64,000 nt of DNA from Gordonibacter faecis (GCF_030077735.1 NZ_JASJEU010000022.1:186001-250000), one strand, 5' to 3'. Positions 41,866-51,501 are shown, counted from the stretch's first letter. Notes: generated from the letters alone by a model not told the origin. Numbers and translations: made by a program.

Positions 41866-43185
41866 TCAGCGCTCAAACTCCCGTTGCGCCCCGTTCTTCA
41901 GCACGAGCGTCACCTTTGTGCCGGCACCCAACTCGCTTTCCACGTCCATGTGCGTGTCGGGGCCGAAGTACCCACAAATGCGGTCGTGCACGTTCTTCAC
42001 CGCAATGCCGCAGCCGGTGGACGACTCGGGGTGCAGAATATTCTGCCGCGCCTCTTCCGTCATGCCCACGCCATCGTCGGCCACGCACACGATCACGTCA
42101 TCGCCCTCCACCGTGCCGGTCACGCGAATGGTGAGTTTGCCCTCGGAGGGCATGGCGTGGCGCACGGCGTTTTCCACGAGCGGCTGAATGAGGAACGGCG
42201 GTACCATCATGTCGTCGACGGCGGGGTCGATGTCCACCTCCATGGCCACGCGGTCCTCACCGAAGCGCGCAATTTCGAACGTGAAGTAGCGTTTCGTCTG
42301 CTCCATCTCGCGCGCGAACACAATAAGGTCGGCCGAATCCTCCAACGTGCGGCGGTAGAACACCGCGAACTCGCGCAGCAAAATGCGCGCCTTCTCCGGA
42401 TCGGTGCGAATGAGCGAGGCGATGGTGTTGATGGTGTTGAACAAAAAGTGCGGGTTGATCTGGCTTTGCAGCGCCTTCAGCTCCATGCTGGTGGCAAGCT
42501 TCGTCTGCTCTTCTAGCGCCGAGGCCGCCATCTGGGTGGACAACAGCTGGCCGAACCCTTCGGCGATAGATTTCTGCGTCTCGCTGATGTGGCGCGCGCG
42601 ACGGTAGTAGAACTTCAGCGTGCCCGCCACGCTGTGGCCCACCGTGAGCGGCACAATGATGGCCGCCTGAATGGTGGTTGAGCTGGACGGGAACCCAATT
42701 TCCTCGGGCGTGAGCAGGATGCGGCCGTGCCCATCGGCCAGCGTGGCATGCGTCGCGTGCGTGCGAATAATGCTACCGGAGGGGTTTTCGGCCTCTTCGT
42801 AGCCGGCGTAACCCAGAATGTGATCCTTGTCGGTGATGGCCACCGCGATGGCGGCCGTGGAAGGAAGCAGCAGCTGGCAGATGCGCTGCGCCGCGTCGCG
42901 CGTGAGGCCTTCCTTCATGCAGTCGAGCGTTTGACTGGCCAGGCGCAGCATGGCATCTGACTGACGCGCGCGCACTGAATCCGGGTCCATGAGCAGCCGA
43001 ATGACGATGACCAGCGAAAACGTGAACACGATGCCCGCCACAATGAGCACCGCAATGTTGCGATACGGCGACACCGACGACCATATGAGCACGAGCCCCG
43101 ACAAGGCCGTGAGCGTAAACATAAGCATTTCAAGCGTGAAGAAGCGAGGCAACGCTGGCTTCACTTCCGTCGTCTCCTGAACCAA
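41866..43185 (-). CDS. LytS-type sensor histidine kinase with GAF domain
   Basis: A 439-residue kinase. Two membrane helices (residues ~15-60) are followed by a GAF-like domain (~95-215). A HisKA_5/His_kinase domain follows with the phospho-His in QINPHFLFNTINTIASLI and an HATPase domain (QPLVENAVRHAM, DDGVGM, GCGIAVKNVHDRI). This is the LytS/YehU class, which normally pairs with a LytTR response regulator. No such regulator gene is adjacent, so it is an orphan here. The 147 bases upstream and the gap to the TSUP gene show no gene. Confidence 0.88.
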   Translation of the reverse strand: MVQETTEVKPALPRFFTLEMLMFTLTALSGLVLIWSSVSPYRNIAVLIVAGIVFTFSLVIVIRLLMDPDSVRARQSDAMLRLASQTLDCMKEGLTRDAAQRICQLLLPSTAAIAVAITDKDHILGYAGYEEAENPSGSIIRTHATHATLADGHGRILLTPEEIGFPSSSTTIQAAIIVPLTVGHSVAGTLKFYYRRARHISETQKSIAEGFGQLLSTQMAASALEEQTKLATSMELKALQSQINPHFLFNTINTIASLIRTDPEKARILLREFAVFYRRTLEDSADLIVFAREMEQTKRYFTFEIARFGEDRVAMEVDIDPAVDDMMVPPFLIQPLVENAVRHAMPSEGKLTIRVTGTVEGDDVIVCVADDGVGMTEEARQNILHPESSTGCGIAVKNVHDRICGYFGPDTHMDVESELGAGTKVTLVLKNGAQREFER

Positions 43186-43332
43186 CGGGGACCTCCTTGC
43201 TGTAGGTGGGCCACCATCCTACCAGCTACGTCACCAAGATGCACGCTTTTAGACAGGGGTGTATGCGGGGGCGCGCGGTCAGCGAGCCGCGGGCGGGCTG
43301 CGACGCACGCCAACGCGCGTGGTGCGCGGCCG

Positions 43333-44244
43333 CTAGCCCAGGATGCCCAGCTCGTTCAACACCAGCACCACGGCCGCTACAATAAGGAAGCCGCCGAAGA
43401 TGAAGCGCAGCATGCGCTCCGGCACAATGCGTACGAGCCGCGCGCCCAGGATAGCGCCCGGAATGGAGCCGATAGCCACCGCGATGCCCGCCATATAGTT
43501 GATGTTCCCCAGAATGCCCTGCTCAATGACACCGGGAATGGCCAACAGCATCACCGCAATAAGCGAGGTGCCCGACGCCTGTTTCATGGAAATGCCCACC
43601 AGCGACAACATGAGCGGCACCATGATGAAGCCACCGCCCACGCCCACATACCCCGAGGCCAAGCCCGCGCCCAGGCCAATGGCCGCCCCAATAAGCAACT
43701 GCTTGCGCGTCAGCTTGGGAAACGACTTGCCCGTGTCCGCCGCAATGGGCGTGGGCGCCAGTTCCGCATCCTCGTTCGCCGCCGCATCACCCACCTGCTC
43801 AACGGCCGTTTCCGCCAGCACTGCAGGGTCATCCGCAGCTGCAGCCGGAACTTTCTTCGCCGCGGGCTTCATGCGCCAGGCCTTTATCAGCGTATTCACC
43901 GCTGAGTACCCAATGATGAGCGCGGCCACCAGCATGACCAGCCAAGCCGGCGAGATCTGCGCCAGCCACACGCCGATGGGCGAGGTGCACGCGCCGCCCA
44001 GGCCGGCGGCTATGCCCAGCGACGGCACGCACGTCTTGTGTCGCACATGCGACACCGCGCCCGAGATGGACGTGGGAATAATGGTGAACAGCGACGTAGC
44101 CGTGGACATGATGGGGCTCATGCCGAACGCCAAGCGGAAGATGGGCACCAGCACCGTGCCTCCGCCGATGCCCAGCATGCCCGACAGAATGCCGATGCCG
44201 ATGCCCACCACAGCAGGCAAAACAAACGAAGTGAAGAGGTCCAT
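43333..44244 (-). CDS. TSUP-family (TauE/SafE) anion transporter
   Basis: A 303-residue membrane protein with eight or so helices in two halves, each with the glycine-rich TSUP motif: GIGIGILSGMLGIGGGTVLVP near residues 15-34 and LGAGLASGYVGVGGGFIMVP near 195-214. A ~60-residue charged cytoplasmic loop separates the halves. Relatives export sulfite, sulfoacetate or other sulfur/organic anions. No sulfur-metabolism genes are adjacent, so the substrate is open. The 190 bases to the next gene hold nothing I can support. Confidence 0.87.
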   Translation of the reverse strand: MDLFTSFVLPAVVGIGIGILSGMLGIGGGTVLVPIFRLAFGMSPIMSTATSLFTIIPTSISGAVSHVRHKTCVPSLGIAAGLGGACTSPIGVWLAQISPAWLVMLVAALIIGYSAVNTLIKAWRMKPAAKKVPAAAADDPAVLAETAVEQVGDAAANEDAELAPTPIAADTGKSFPKLTRKQLLIGAAIGLGAGLASGYVGVGGGFIMVPLMLSLVGISMKQASGTSLIAVMLLAIPGVIEQGILGNINYMAGIAVAIGSIPGAILGARLVRIVPERMLRFIFGGFLIVAAVVLVLNELGILG

Positions 44245-44434
44245 GCGCGCGCCGTCCGTTCCTTGCAGATTCGCGATTTGTCCACGTCACAGTGTAGCCG
44301 AAGCGGCTGCGGGCGCGAACATAAGGCGCCGGGATTCCGCCAAGCGTCACGACAGCGTTTCCCAGCGACAACGCCTCACCGGCAAACGGCAGCGCCAACG
44401 CGCGGACACGCAAAACACGCCATGCGCGCAGGCG

Positions 44435-45733
44435 CTACTCCGCAATATTCAGGCGAATCTCACTCGTCGCTCCGGGGTCAATACCGGCAGCTTGCGCCGC
44501 GATAGCGGCAGCCTGGCGCGGTGCGTCAACGCCAATTTGACGCTGCGCGGCGCACTGCACCAGCGCCGTGCGCAGAATCTGGTCGTTCTCAAAGCGCGCC
44601 ATGAGTTCAGGCCACACAAACTGGAACTCGAAATACTTCGAGCAGTTCCGCTGCGCATACAGGGTAGCCTCGCCGGTAGCCGCCTTCGCCGCCTTGCGAT
44701 ACGCCTTCTTGTCAGGCCGTGCCAAGCTACGCAGAAACGCCGTCAGGCGAATGCGCTTCGTCACGCCCGGCTCCAAAAACGGCCCCGGATACGGCTCAAG
44801 CGACGAGGGTTTCACTTGCAAAAGGTCAATCTGCGTGCGGCTGTACTCCATCTTGCGGTACTCGTAGAGCCACCGGAAGATGTCCTGGCGAAAGCGCGTG
44901 CCTTCGCTTTCGGTCTCCGGCGGCAGGTGACGCAGGCTCCACTGGTTGTCAAACCAGATGTCGGAGCCGTACATGCGCAGGTCAAGCATGTAATCGAGGT
45001 CTTCGCCGCGCGCGATCCACGGGTCGAACGACAGGCGCTTGAACGCCTCTTTGTGCAACGCCAAGCAGCCGCCACACACGTGGTTTGAACGCGACAGACG
45101 CGGGCCGCGCATAGCCTTCGTCATCATCTTATTGAAGGCTTTGCCCTGCTGCCAGAAATGGTTGTACCACTTGTCCTGGCTCTTCGACAAAAACGTGCCC
45201 TCGGAGTTGAAGTAGTAGCCCGTCTTCGCCAGAATGGGAATGCCCTTCTTTGTGAGTTTCCCCAGGCCATAAACTGCTTTTTGCAGGAAGTCGGCGTCGT
45301 CGACAATCTCGTCGTCATCCAGGAATACCACGGCGTCGAAGCCGAGCGTGTTCGCCACCACCAGGCCCAAATTGCGAATGGCACCATACCCGGAAAGGCC
45401 AATTTCCTTCGACAGCTTGCCCAGGCCCAGCTGCTCCATGCGCTGCTGCACGAGCGCAAGTTCCGGCGCGCCCACCACGGCAATGTTGAGCGACGGGTAC
45501 TGCGCGGCTGCGATCTGCACCTTTTCGGCCGCCTGGTTCTCGATGGACGGCTCGCTGGCCACCAGAATCACAATCTGCCCGATGCCGCGCACCTTTTGGA
45601 GCGAGTGCAGAAGGCGCGGCAGCTCGCCGGGTTGCGAGATGGGGGTGGTGTGATCGTACGTGGTAAGAAGACTGCCGCCTTCCTTGCGCCGGCGGGCAGA
45701 GATGAAAGTCGGTATGATGATAACCGGGTTCAT
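44435..45733 (-). CDS. Family-2-type glycosyltransferase (GT-A fold)
   Basis: A 432-residue soluble transferase. The first ~260 residues have a GT-A fold: a start VIIIPTFISARRRKEGGS, nucleotide-binding VVFLDDDEIVDD (DxD motif, residues ~137-148), and an acceptor/catalytic segment PWIARGEDLDYMLDLRMYG. The C-terminal ~150 residues are helical and unassigned. Acts presumably on a cell-surface glycan or lipid. It stands alone; a strong hairpin precedes it. Confidence 0.8.
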   Translation of the reverse strand: MNPVIIIPTFISARRRKEGGSLLTTYDHTTPISQPGELPRLLHSLQKVRGIGQIVILVASEPSIENQAAEKVQIAAAQYPSLNIAVVGAPELALVQQRMEQLGLGKLSKEIGLSGYGAIRNLGLVVANTLGFDAVVFLDDDEIVDDADFLQKAVYGLGKLTKKGIPILAKTGYYFNSEGTFLSKSQDKWYNHFWQQGKAFNKMMTKAMRGPRLSRSNHVCGGCLALHKEAFKRLSFDPWIARGEDLDYMLDLRMYGSDIWFDNQWSLRHLPPETESEGTRFRQDIFRWLYEYRKMEYSRTQIDLLQVKPSSLEPYPGPFLEPGVTKRIRLTAFLRSLARPDKKAYRKAAKAATGEATLYAQRNCSKYFEFQFVWPELMARFENDQILRTALVQCAAQRQIGVDAPRQAAAIAAQAAGIDPGATSEIRLNIAE

Positions 45734-45814
45734 GCGGTTCCTTCAGTCGGAGGCGGCCCCCTCGGCACGCCTGCTTCAGTTAGTCCAACCGTATATTGTA
45801 GCCGCTTTGCGCAC

Positions 45815-45857
45815 ATACGCCCGCCCCTTCACGTAAACAGCGAAGGGGCGGGCGTAT
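45815..45857. terminator. 16-bp perfect hairpin
   Basis: ATACGCCCGCCCCTTC (45815-45830) pairs with its exact complement at 45842-45857 around an 11-nt loop. It lies between two minus-strand genes and probably ends the queT transcript, although it has no T-run. Confidence 0.6.
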
Positions 45858-45923
45858 CGCGAACACTAAAACAATGCGAGGGGTGGCGAAGGCGGCGCTT
45901 CCAGCGGTAAACCACAACGCCGC

Positions 45924-46544
45924 CTAGCGGCTTTCAGCCTGCTTCGAGTCCAGCCCGCCTGCCTGCGAGCGCGTCTTTTCCGCCGGACGCTTCACCACAT
46001 TAAAGCGCTTGAGTGCCGTAAGCAGCGGCAAACCCAGCACATACATGACCAGCGCCTCGCCAATTCCAGTAGCCACCAGGCCGAACAGGTACATGGGAAT
46101 GTAGGCGCCATCCAGCGCGATGGTGGTGAACGGAATGGTGTAGAAGCCCAACCCCTGCAACAAAAGCGGCAGATAAGCAGGCACGATAACCGCGTTCGCA
46201 ATCACGGGCCCCAGCAGCGCCAGCTTCGGCCGCTCGCGCATTTTCCAACACCACAGCGCGCCCAAGAAGGTGGCCAGGCTGCCAAACACCACGTCGAGCA
46301 GGCCTAACGCACCGGTGCCGTTCACCGCAAGCGCAATGAGGTTCGCCACGATGCAGCCCACCGTGAGCCCCGGCACGGCCGCTGGCGTGAGCACGGCCAG
46401 CACGCACACGGCCTCTGAAATGCGGAATTGCACCGGCCCCCATGCAAACCCCTGCAACAGCAGAAGTGCGATAAGCGTGGCTGCAGCATACACGGCCGCA
46501 ATCATGCCCGCCTGGGCGACGTACGACGATCTTCCCTTGTCCAT
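45924..46544 (-). CDS. queT: QueT-family transporter (predicted queuosine-precursor ECF component)
   Basis: A 206-residue protein with five or six membrane helices. YAAATLIALLLLQGFAWGPVQF-RISEAVCVLAVLTPAAVPGL is the hallmark of the QueT family, thought to take up queuosine precursors for tRNA modification. Start at 46544 (MDKGRSSY) with AAGGAGA upstream. A leader of about 130 nt with an extended -10 promoter upstream suggests leader-based control. No other queuosine genes are in the window, so this would be a salvage-only step here. Confidence 0.85.
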   Translation of the reverse strand: MDKGRSSYVAQAGMIAAVYAAATLIALLLLQGFAWGPVQFRISEAVCVLAVLTPAAVPGLTVGCIVANLIALAVNGTGALGLLDVVFGSLATFLGALWCWKMRERPKLALLGPVIANAVIVPAYLPLLLQGLGFYTIPFTTIALDGAYIPMYLFGLVATGIGEALVMYVLGLPLLTALKRFNVVKRPAEKTRSQAGGLDSKQAESR

Positions 46545-46689
46545 GGGATTTCTCCTTGTCTCCGCACGGCCTATCGGCCGCGGGCTTTGGGCAACTAATA
46601 AGCCGCAAACGCAGGGCCCAACGATGCGAACGCGGAGCAAAGCCAAAGCAGACGTGAGATCCCACCAGGCAAAGCCGGAGCGAAGTATA
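46545..46689 (-). promoter_or_regulatory. queT promoter and structured leader
   Basis: On the minus strand TGC-TATACT (TATACT at 46684-46689) is an extended -10. The leader can pair TTGGGC with GCCCAA and GCGGCC with GGCCGT before the AAGGAGA SD. queT leaders often carry preQ1 riboswitches, but I cannot match any class with confidence. Confidence 0.35.
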
Positions 46690-46698
46690 GCAGAAGAA

Positions 46699-47397
46699 TT
46701 AGCAGCAATCAGCGGAAAGCTTATTGCGCGCGGCGCGCCGATCCTTGAGAGCACGGGCGATCCTCAGCACCGCGTAGGCACCAAACAGCACCGTGTACAC
46801 CACCACGCTCATCAGCGCCGCTTCGCCGCCGCGCAAGGCCGCGGGCAGCAGCATCAGCATCAAGTGCACGTACACCAGGCCGAAGAAGGGGTACGCCCAC
46901 CATTGTATGCGCTTCCACGTTTCTTTGGGCATACGCTTCTTCACCACGTTAAACGAGGTCACACCCAGCACCAGCAGCAGCACAAACAGCACGAGCGCTA
47001 TCACCAAAGCAACGGCAACGTTAACCTGCGCGAAGCCTGCGGAAAGCCGCGTTGCGTACGAGGCGAGGTACACCGCCATGTGCCCCAGCGACAACAGCCA
47101 GGCCACGATGGACAACTCGGCTCGAATGGGGCGAAACCGCTGCGCCACAAGGCCATCGCGGCTGAACACGCCAATGTACATGACCACAATAAACAGCGCG
47201 GTGGCCAGCGTACACTTATGCACCAGCAGGAACAGCACATCGTTAAGGGGGCCTGGCAGCCGCACAAACGACCCCATCACGAACAGCACATCAAGCACAA
47301 TGGCAAGCGCATAAAACACCACGGGCCAGCGCTTCAACGGCGTGCGCAGCGCATACACCGCCACCACCGTAATCACGAACACCAGAAGGAATGTCAT
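46699..47397 (-). CDS. Six-helix cytochrome-b-like membrane protein (ferric-reductase-like domain)
   Basis: A 232-residue membrane protein with six helices. Histidines placed inside helices (LLVHKCTLA, SLGHMAVYLA, LVYVHLMLML) resemble the haem-ligating pattern of ferric-reductase-like/MsrQ-type proteins. It ends molybdoenzyme operon 2, which has no DmsC-type gene, and overlaps the TorD gene by ATGA. I infer that it is the haem-b quinol-oxidising anchor of that enzyme. Confidence 0.7.
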   Translation of the reverse strand: MTFLLVFVITVVAVYALRTPLKRWPVVFYALAIVLDVLFVMGSFVRLPGPLNDVLFLLVHKCTLATALFIVVMYIGVFSRDGLVAQRFRPIRAELSIVAWLLSLGHMAVYLASYATRLSAGFAQVNVAVALVIALVLFVLLLVLGVTSFNVVKKRMPKETWKRIQWWAYPFFGLVYVHLMLMLLPAALRGGEAALMSVVVYTVLFGAYAVLRIARALKDRRAARNKLSADCC

Positions 47398-48068
47398 TCG
47401 AGTACCCCCATCGTTGCTGCGCCAAAGGAAGCGAGCGCTTCATAAGGTTCACCTGCAGCCAATTCTTGTGTACGGCGCATAAACGAAGGCAACCATACTT
47501 GGGCATGTTCAGTTAAAAAATGCTGAACGCGGCTTTCCCAGATAGTAGCCTCATCAGTGTCCTCGCGATTACTTGCATCAGCGAACTTGGCGAAGAGGAA
47601 TGACAAGAACTCAAACTCATCAAACACACTGTCACACGGTTCCTTGCGCTCATTCTTCGCAGCAACACCCGCCTCATGCATCTGACGCTCAACGTCAAGT
47701 GTCACCGGCGTGCGAAATAGCACGGGAATACCCGATAGCCCGTGCTCCACATGAAGAAATGCACTTTCATAAGGGAAGATAGGCGTGTGACCACCAGGTA
47801 CAAGATAAAGACGCGAGTACGTGGTGCGCATACGTGAGCACAAATCGGCAGCATCAAATCCCTGCCACCTGCGAAGGTCATTGGCAACCTGACGCGCACC
47901 TTCGCTCGCCACGCCCGCATCGCGTAGACATGCCTCAGCGTCGTCCGCAAGCGCGCCACTGGAAAGTCCTTCCGCAAGCTGTTCGTTTGGAAATGCGAAT
48001 GCATAAGCCAAAAGTTCGCAAGCGTCAGCCTTCCCCACACTACTTTTTAACGCTTCCATCCGCTCCAT
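47394..48068 (-). CDS. TorD-family molybdoenzyme chaperone
   Basis: A 224-residue helical protein of the TorD/DmsD family, with IFPYESAFLHVEHGLSG and DEFEFLSFLFAKFA. It serves the catalytic subunit at 48905-51385. The start at 48068 follows AAGGGGGAG; 48059 and 48086 are alternatives. It overlaps the membrane-anchor gene downstream by ATGA. The 159 bases between it and the Fe-S gene hold no gene. Confidence 0.85.
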   Translation of the reverse strand: MERMEALKSSVGKADACELLAYAFAFPNEQLAEGLSSGALADDAEACLRDAGVASEGARQVANDLRRWQGFDAADLCSRMRTTYSRLYLVPGGHTPIFPYESAFLHVEHGLSGIPVLFRTPVTLDVERQMHEAGVAAKNERKEPCDSVFDEFEFLSFLFAKFADASNREDTDEATIWESRVQHFLTEHAQVWLPSFMRRTQELAAGEPYEALASFGAATMGVLE

Positions 48069-48227
48069 TCGCTCCCCCTTGCACATGAGAGGCCGCCCAA
48101 GCACACGCCGACCGAGTTTGCAAGGAAGGGGCTTGATCCTTGTTGCCATTCACCGCTTCTCGCAGCAAAGACAGCCCCTACCCTACAGCCAATCTTCAGC
48201 GCGTGCTGTTATAGCCCCACGTGACAG

Positions 48228-48890
48228 TTATCGCAAGTAGTACACACTGGGCTTCGTGCCGGCTTCCTCGTTGAGGAACAGCGTCTCGCGGCCAGCTATA
48301 GCCTTCGACACGTCCGACTCCGGATCGTCGATATCCCCCCAATAACGAGCGCGACCGGGGCACAGTTGCATGCAGGCGGGAACTTCATCACGATCAATAA
48401 GATTCTTACAGAACGTGCACTTCTCCACCGTACCTCCCTTGTGCGGCGGCGCGTCATATTCACCTACCACCACATCAAGATAGTATTCCGGCGAAACGAT
48501 GAGCGTACGTACACCTTCATAGCGGCACGCTTTAATACACGACTCACATCCTATGCACAACTCACTATCCACGAGGACAATGCCAGTTTCTTCGTCTTTA
48601 GTAGTAGCTCCCGTGGGGCACACTTCGAGACACGCCGGCTTCTCGCAGTGCTGGCATTGGAAGGGCAAGAAGGAAAGCACGGGGTCATCATGCGTACCAC
48701 CTGCGCAGTCGTTCGAAAGAGCTCCTCTTGCAACGGCAAGGCCCAGAGTGTCAAAATTTTTATCCGGCTTGGTATATACCACGTTGTAACTAATGTCTTT
48801 AGGCAGATTGTTTGCGACTTTACACGCAGCAGCGCATGCCTGGCAGCCGAAGCAACGGTTTAGATCGATTGCCATTCCATAATGGGTCAT
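48228..48890 (-). CDS. DmsB-type 4Fe-4S electron-transfer subunit
   Basis: A 220-residue subunit with four cysteine groups (CFGCQACAAACK, CQHCEKPACLEVCP, CIGCESCIKACR and CTFCKNLIDRDEVPACMQLC). It carries a ~30-residue insertion between clusters 1 and 2 compared with the operon 1 homologue. It passes electrons from the membrane anchor to the catalytic subunit, whose gene ends 14 bases upstream. Confidence 0.92.
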   Translation of the reverse strand: MTHYGMAIDLNRCFGCQACAAACKVANNLPKDISYNVVYTKPDKNFDTLGLAVARGALSNDCAGGTHDDPVLSFLPFQCQHCEKPACLEVCPTGATTKDEETGIVLVDSELCIGCESCIKACRYEGVRTLIVSPEYYLDVVVGEYDAPPHKGGTVEKCTFCKNLIDRDEVPACMQLCPGRARYWGDIDDPESDVSKAIAGRETLFLNEEAGTKPSVYYLR

Positions 48891-48904
48891 CTTGCACCAC
48901 TCTC

Positions 48905-51385
48905 CTAGATTTTCTCGATCATAACCGCAACGTCGTTAAACGCCTGGTTTGCGATCATAGGGCTGTAGTCTTTCGAAGATAGGTTCGCGAAGTGGCCATC
49001 AATAAAATCGTCTTTTTGCCAGCTACGACCCGATGACACCATCTTGCGAGGCAAACCAGCACTGATCGCTGCTTTCATAACTACATAACCATTATCATTG
49101 GACAGACGCACGGTATCACCCTCCACAATGCCCAGCTCAGCTGCGTCGTCAGGATTGATGCGCACGATGGGCTCGCGCTCAAACTCGCGCACGTAACCGC
49201 ATTCCCACCATTGCGTGTGCGTGTGAGTACGCATATGCTCAGACAACACGCTGTATGGGTATTGCTGACGGTATTCGCGGTCCTCGCCGATAAATTGTGG
49301 TGTCTCCCAATACAATCCACGTTCTTTCGAAATATCGAAATCGGTTGTCGACACATTGTTAGGAACAGCTGTCTCCTGATACAACTGGATACGGCCTGTT
49401 TCGGTAGCAAGAACATCAGCTTTGCCAAGTTTGTCGCCTTCCGGATAGATACGGACGGCACCCTTGGTTTTAATGTTCTCTAACGTACAGCCCAAGGACT
49501 TCCAATAATCTGAATTGAGCACTGTTTCGGCATACTCGTCCTCCGTGCACCAGAACTCACCCAATCCGAGACGATCGAGAATCTCGCCGAATATTTGAAA
49601 ATCGGATTTCGCTTCACCGAGAGGTTCGATGCATTTGTCCTGCCACAACAGATACGGGTGCGACGAGAACAAAAAACCAATGTCTTGCTGTTCGAACCAG
49701 TGAGCAGCAGGAAGTACGATGTCTGCATGCTTGCATGTTTCAGTCATGCACATATCCGCAACCACCACGAATTCGAGAGCGTCCATCCAACGCGCCGTAT
49801 AATCGTTATTGCACATGGTAACCATTGGGTTTGAGCAATGGATATACGCGCTTTTGACCACGTAATCCTTGCCTTTGAACTTACCCGACGTAAACACTTC
49901 CTCGAATACTGTGGTGTCCAAGTGACCTGAAACACCAGGGGCTGCCTTTCCGGAAGAGTCAACCGGATAGCATGCCTCCTTAATGTTGGAGAACATCATC
50001 TGAGGCAGATACTCTTCACTTTGACCGATAGCGGCGCCGGGCTTTCCAGCATTGCCAGTCAAAAGTCCGACCAAGTACACAGGCCAGCCGGTGTAATGGG
50101 CGTTGCGATAGTGATTCAAACCTTGCATGATTTCTGTCGTCACGGGACCATCTTCATAATAGACGCGTGCAAGTTCGCGAATATCGTCTTCGGAAACACC
50201 GCACACAGCAGAAGCGGCCACAGGAGTCCAAGCCGAAATGTAGCCCATAGCATTTTCGTATACCGTTTGGACCGCATGGCCTTCGATGGGAGCTACGTTT
50301 TTCAATGCCGGCTTTGTCGCCTCGCTGAACGCAACGGCTTTGCCGGTATCTTCATCCCAAACCGCTGGCAGATCGATAATCTTTGGTTTGCCCGTGAGAG
50401 GATCCACATCTCCTTCTGTTGGCTTTACACCAAGGTCGCTCATGCGAAGGAACATTCCATCTTCTTTGATGAGCAGGCCGCAGTTTGTCTTAGTGCGCAG
50501 CGTTTCTTCGTCTACCCATCCGTTTTCGAGCAGCACATTGATCACACCTAGTGCAAGGGCGCCGTCTGTACCCGGCTTGACGGGTATCCACCAGTCAGCC
50601 TTAGCGGTGTTGGGGTTGTATACCGGATCGATGACGATGAAGCGAGTACCCTGCTCTTTAGCCTCTATCATAAAGTGCAGAGTATGAGGAAGCGAAATGG
50701 CAGGATTGTTTCCCCAAAGAATTTGGGTTTTCGCATTTTTGCGGTCGGTCAATTCGTTGCCAAGATCGCTGCCTCCATGCGCGCGTGTTGCACCGTAGCC
50801 CGTTCCCACGTCAACATCGAGTCCTGCATCTGTGCATCCGAGAATATTTTCAAAGCGCACCACTGCACCAACCGCGTTACAACTTCCGCTAAAAAGAGCG
50901 TAATTGCCCGAACCATAGAAGAGCATGATGGACTGAGGACCAAACTCTTCACGATAACCAGTCCATTTTTCTGCAATGGTATTTAACGCCTCGTCCCAAC
51001 TGATGCGCTCAAAATCAGTCGAACCCCTCTCGCCAACTCGTTTCATGGGATAGAGCACACGATCTGCGCTATAAATACGACCCACCTGCGTCAAACCACG
51101 GGCGCAAATGCGATTATATTCCGGATTCGGCATATCGCGTGCCGAGGTACGCACCACTTGATCATCTCTGACGTGCACATTTAGGAAACAGCCACCACCG
51201 CAGTTACCACGGCACACTCCCGCAAAGATTTTTGTTTCCGGAGCCTCCTGTGGTTCTTTCGTTTCCTCGAGGTTGTTAGTTTTAGGGCTGCAGCCTGCGA
51301 GGGCTCCTGCGGCTGTGAGGGCTGCGGCGCCTTTGATGAAGCTCCTGCGCGAAAAGCCGTGCGGCTTCGCCGTCTTCTCTGTCAT
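48905..51385 (-). CDS. Molybdopterin-dependent reductase, catalytic subunit (DmsA-like)
   Basis: An 826-residue Tat-exported enzyme (FSRRSFIKGAAALT) whose signal also holds a lipobox-like AGALAGC. The 4Fe-4S motif is C58-x3-C62-x3-C66-x27-C94. Superfamily blocks include WGNNPAISLPHTLHF, DPVYNPNTAKADWWIPVKPGTD, and KHADIVLPAAHWFEQQD. The spacing is DmsA-type, suggesting S- or N-oxide or another organic acceptor; the substrate is unknown. The Mo ligand cannot be fixed by eye. Base use is visibly AT-richer than in operon 1. It leads operon 2 (A, B, TorD, cytochrome-b-like) and is followed upstream by a leader with two hairpins. Confidence 0.92.
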   Translation of the reverse strand: MTEKTAKPHGFSRRSFIKGAAALTAAGALAGCSPKTNNLEETKEPQEAPETKIFAGVCRGNCGGGCFLNVHVRDDQVVRTSARDMPNPEYNRICARGLTQVGRIYSADRVLYPMKRVGERGSTDFERISWDEALNTIAEKWTGYREEFGPQSIMLFYGSGNYALFSGSCNAVGAVVRFENILGCTDAGLDVDVGTGYGATRAHGGSDLGNELTDRKNAKTQILWGNNPAISLPHTLHFMIEAKEQGTRFIVIDPVYNPNTAKADWWIPVKPGTDGALALGVINVLLENGWVDEETLRTKTNCGLLIKEDGMFLRMSDLGVKPTEGDVDPLTGKPKIIDLPAVWDEDTGKAVAFSEATKPALKNVAPIEGHAVQTVYENAMGYISAWTPVAASAVCGVSEDDIRELARVYYEDGPVTTEIMQGLNHYRNAHYTGWPVYLVGLLTGNAGKPGAAIGQSEEYLPQMMFSNIKEACYPVDSSGKAAPGVSGHLDTTVFEEVFTSGKFKGKDYVVKSAYIHCSNPMVTMCNNDYTARWMDALEFVVVADMCMTETCKHADIVLPAAHWFEQQDIGFLFSSHPYLLWQDKCIEPLGEAKSDFQIFGEILDRLGLGEFWCTEDEYAETVLNSDYWKSLGCTLENIKTKGAVRIYPEGDKLGKADVLATETGRIQLYQETAVPNNVSTTDFDISKERGLYWETPQFIGEDREYRQQYPYSVLSEHMRTHTHTQWWECGYVREFEREPIVRINPDDAAELGIVEGDTVRLSNDNGYVVMKAAISAGLPRKMVSSGRSWQKDDFIDGHFANLSSKDYSPMIANQAFNDVAVMIEKI

Positions 51386-51413
51386 GCGGTTCTCCTCTCA
51401 TCCTTCCACCGGG

Positions 51414-51501
51414 GCCTTCAAGGGCGCGCGACCGAACACCGGCGCCCTGAAGGCATAGAACCCGACCGCGGGAGAGCGGGGAGGGAGGGATACACCCCCG
51501 C
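51414..51501. repeat. Two leader hairpins of reductase operon 2
   Basis: Hairpin 1: GCCTTCAAGGGCGC (51414-51427) with GCGCCCTGAAGGC (about 51442-51455, one bulge). Hairpin 2: GCGGGG (51476-51481) with CCCCGC (51496-51501), loop containing GGGAGGG. The rest of the 51386-51602 gap shows no gene; the operon promoter could not be placed with confidence. Confidence 0.5.
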
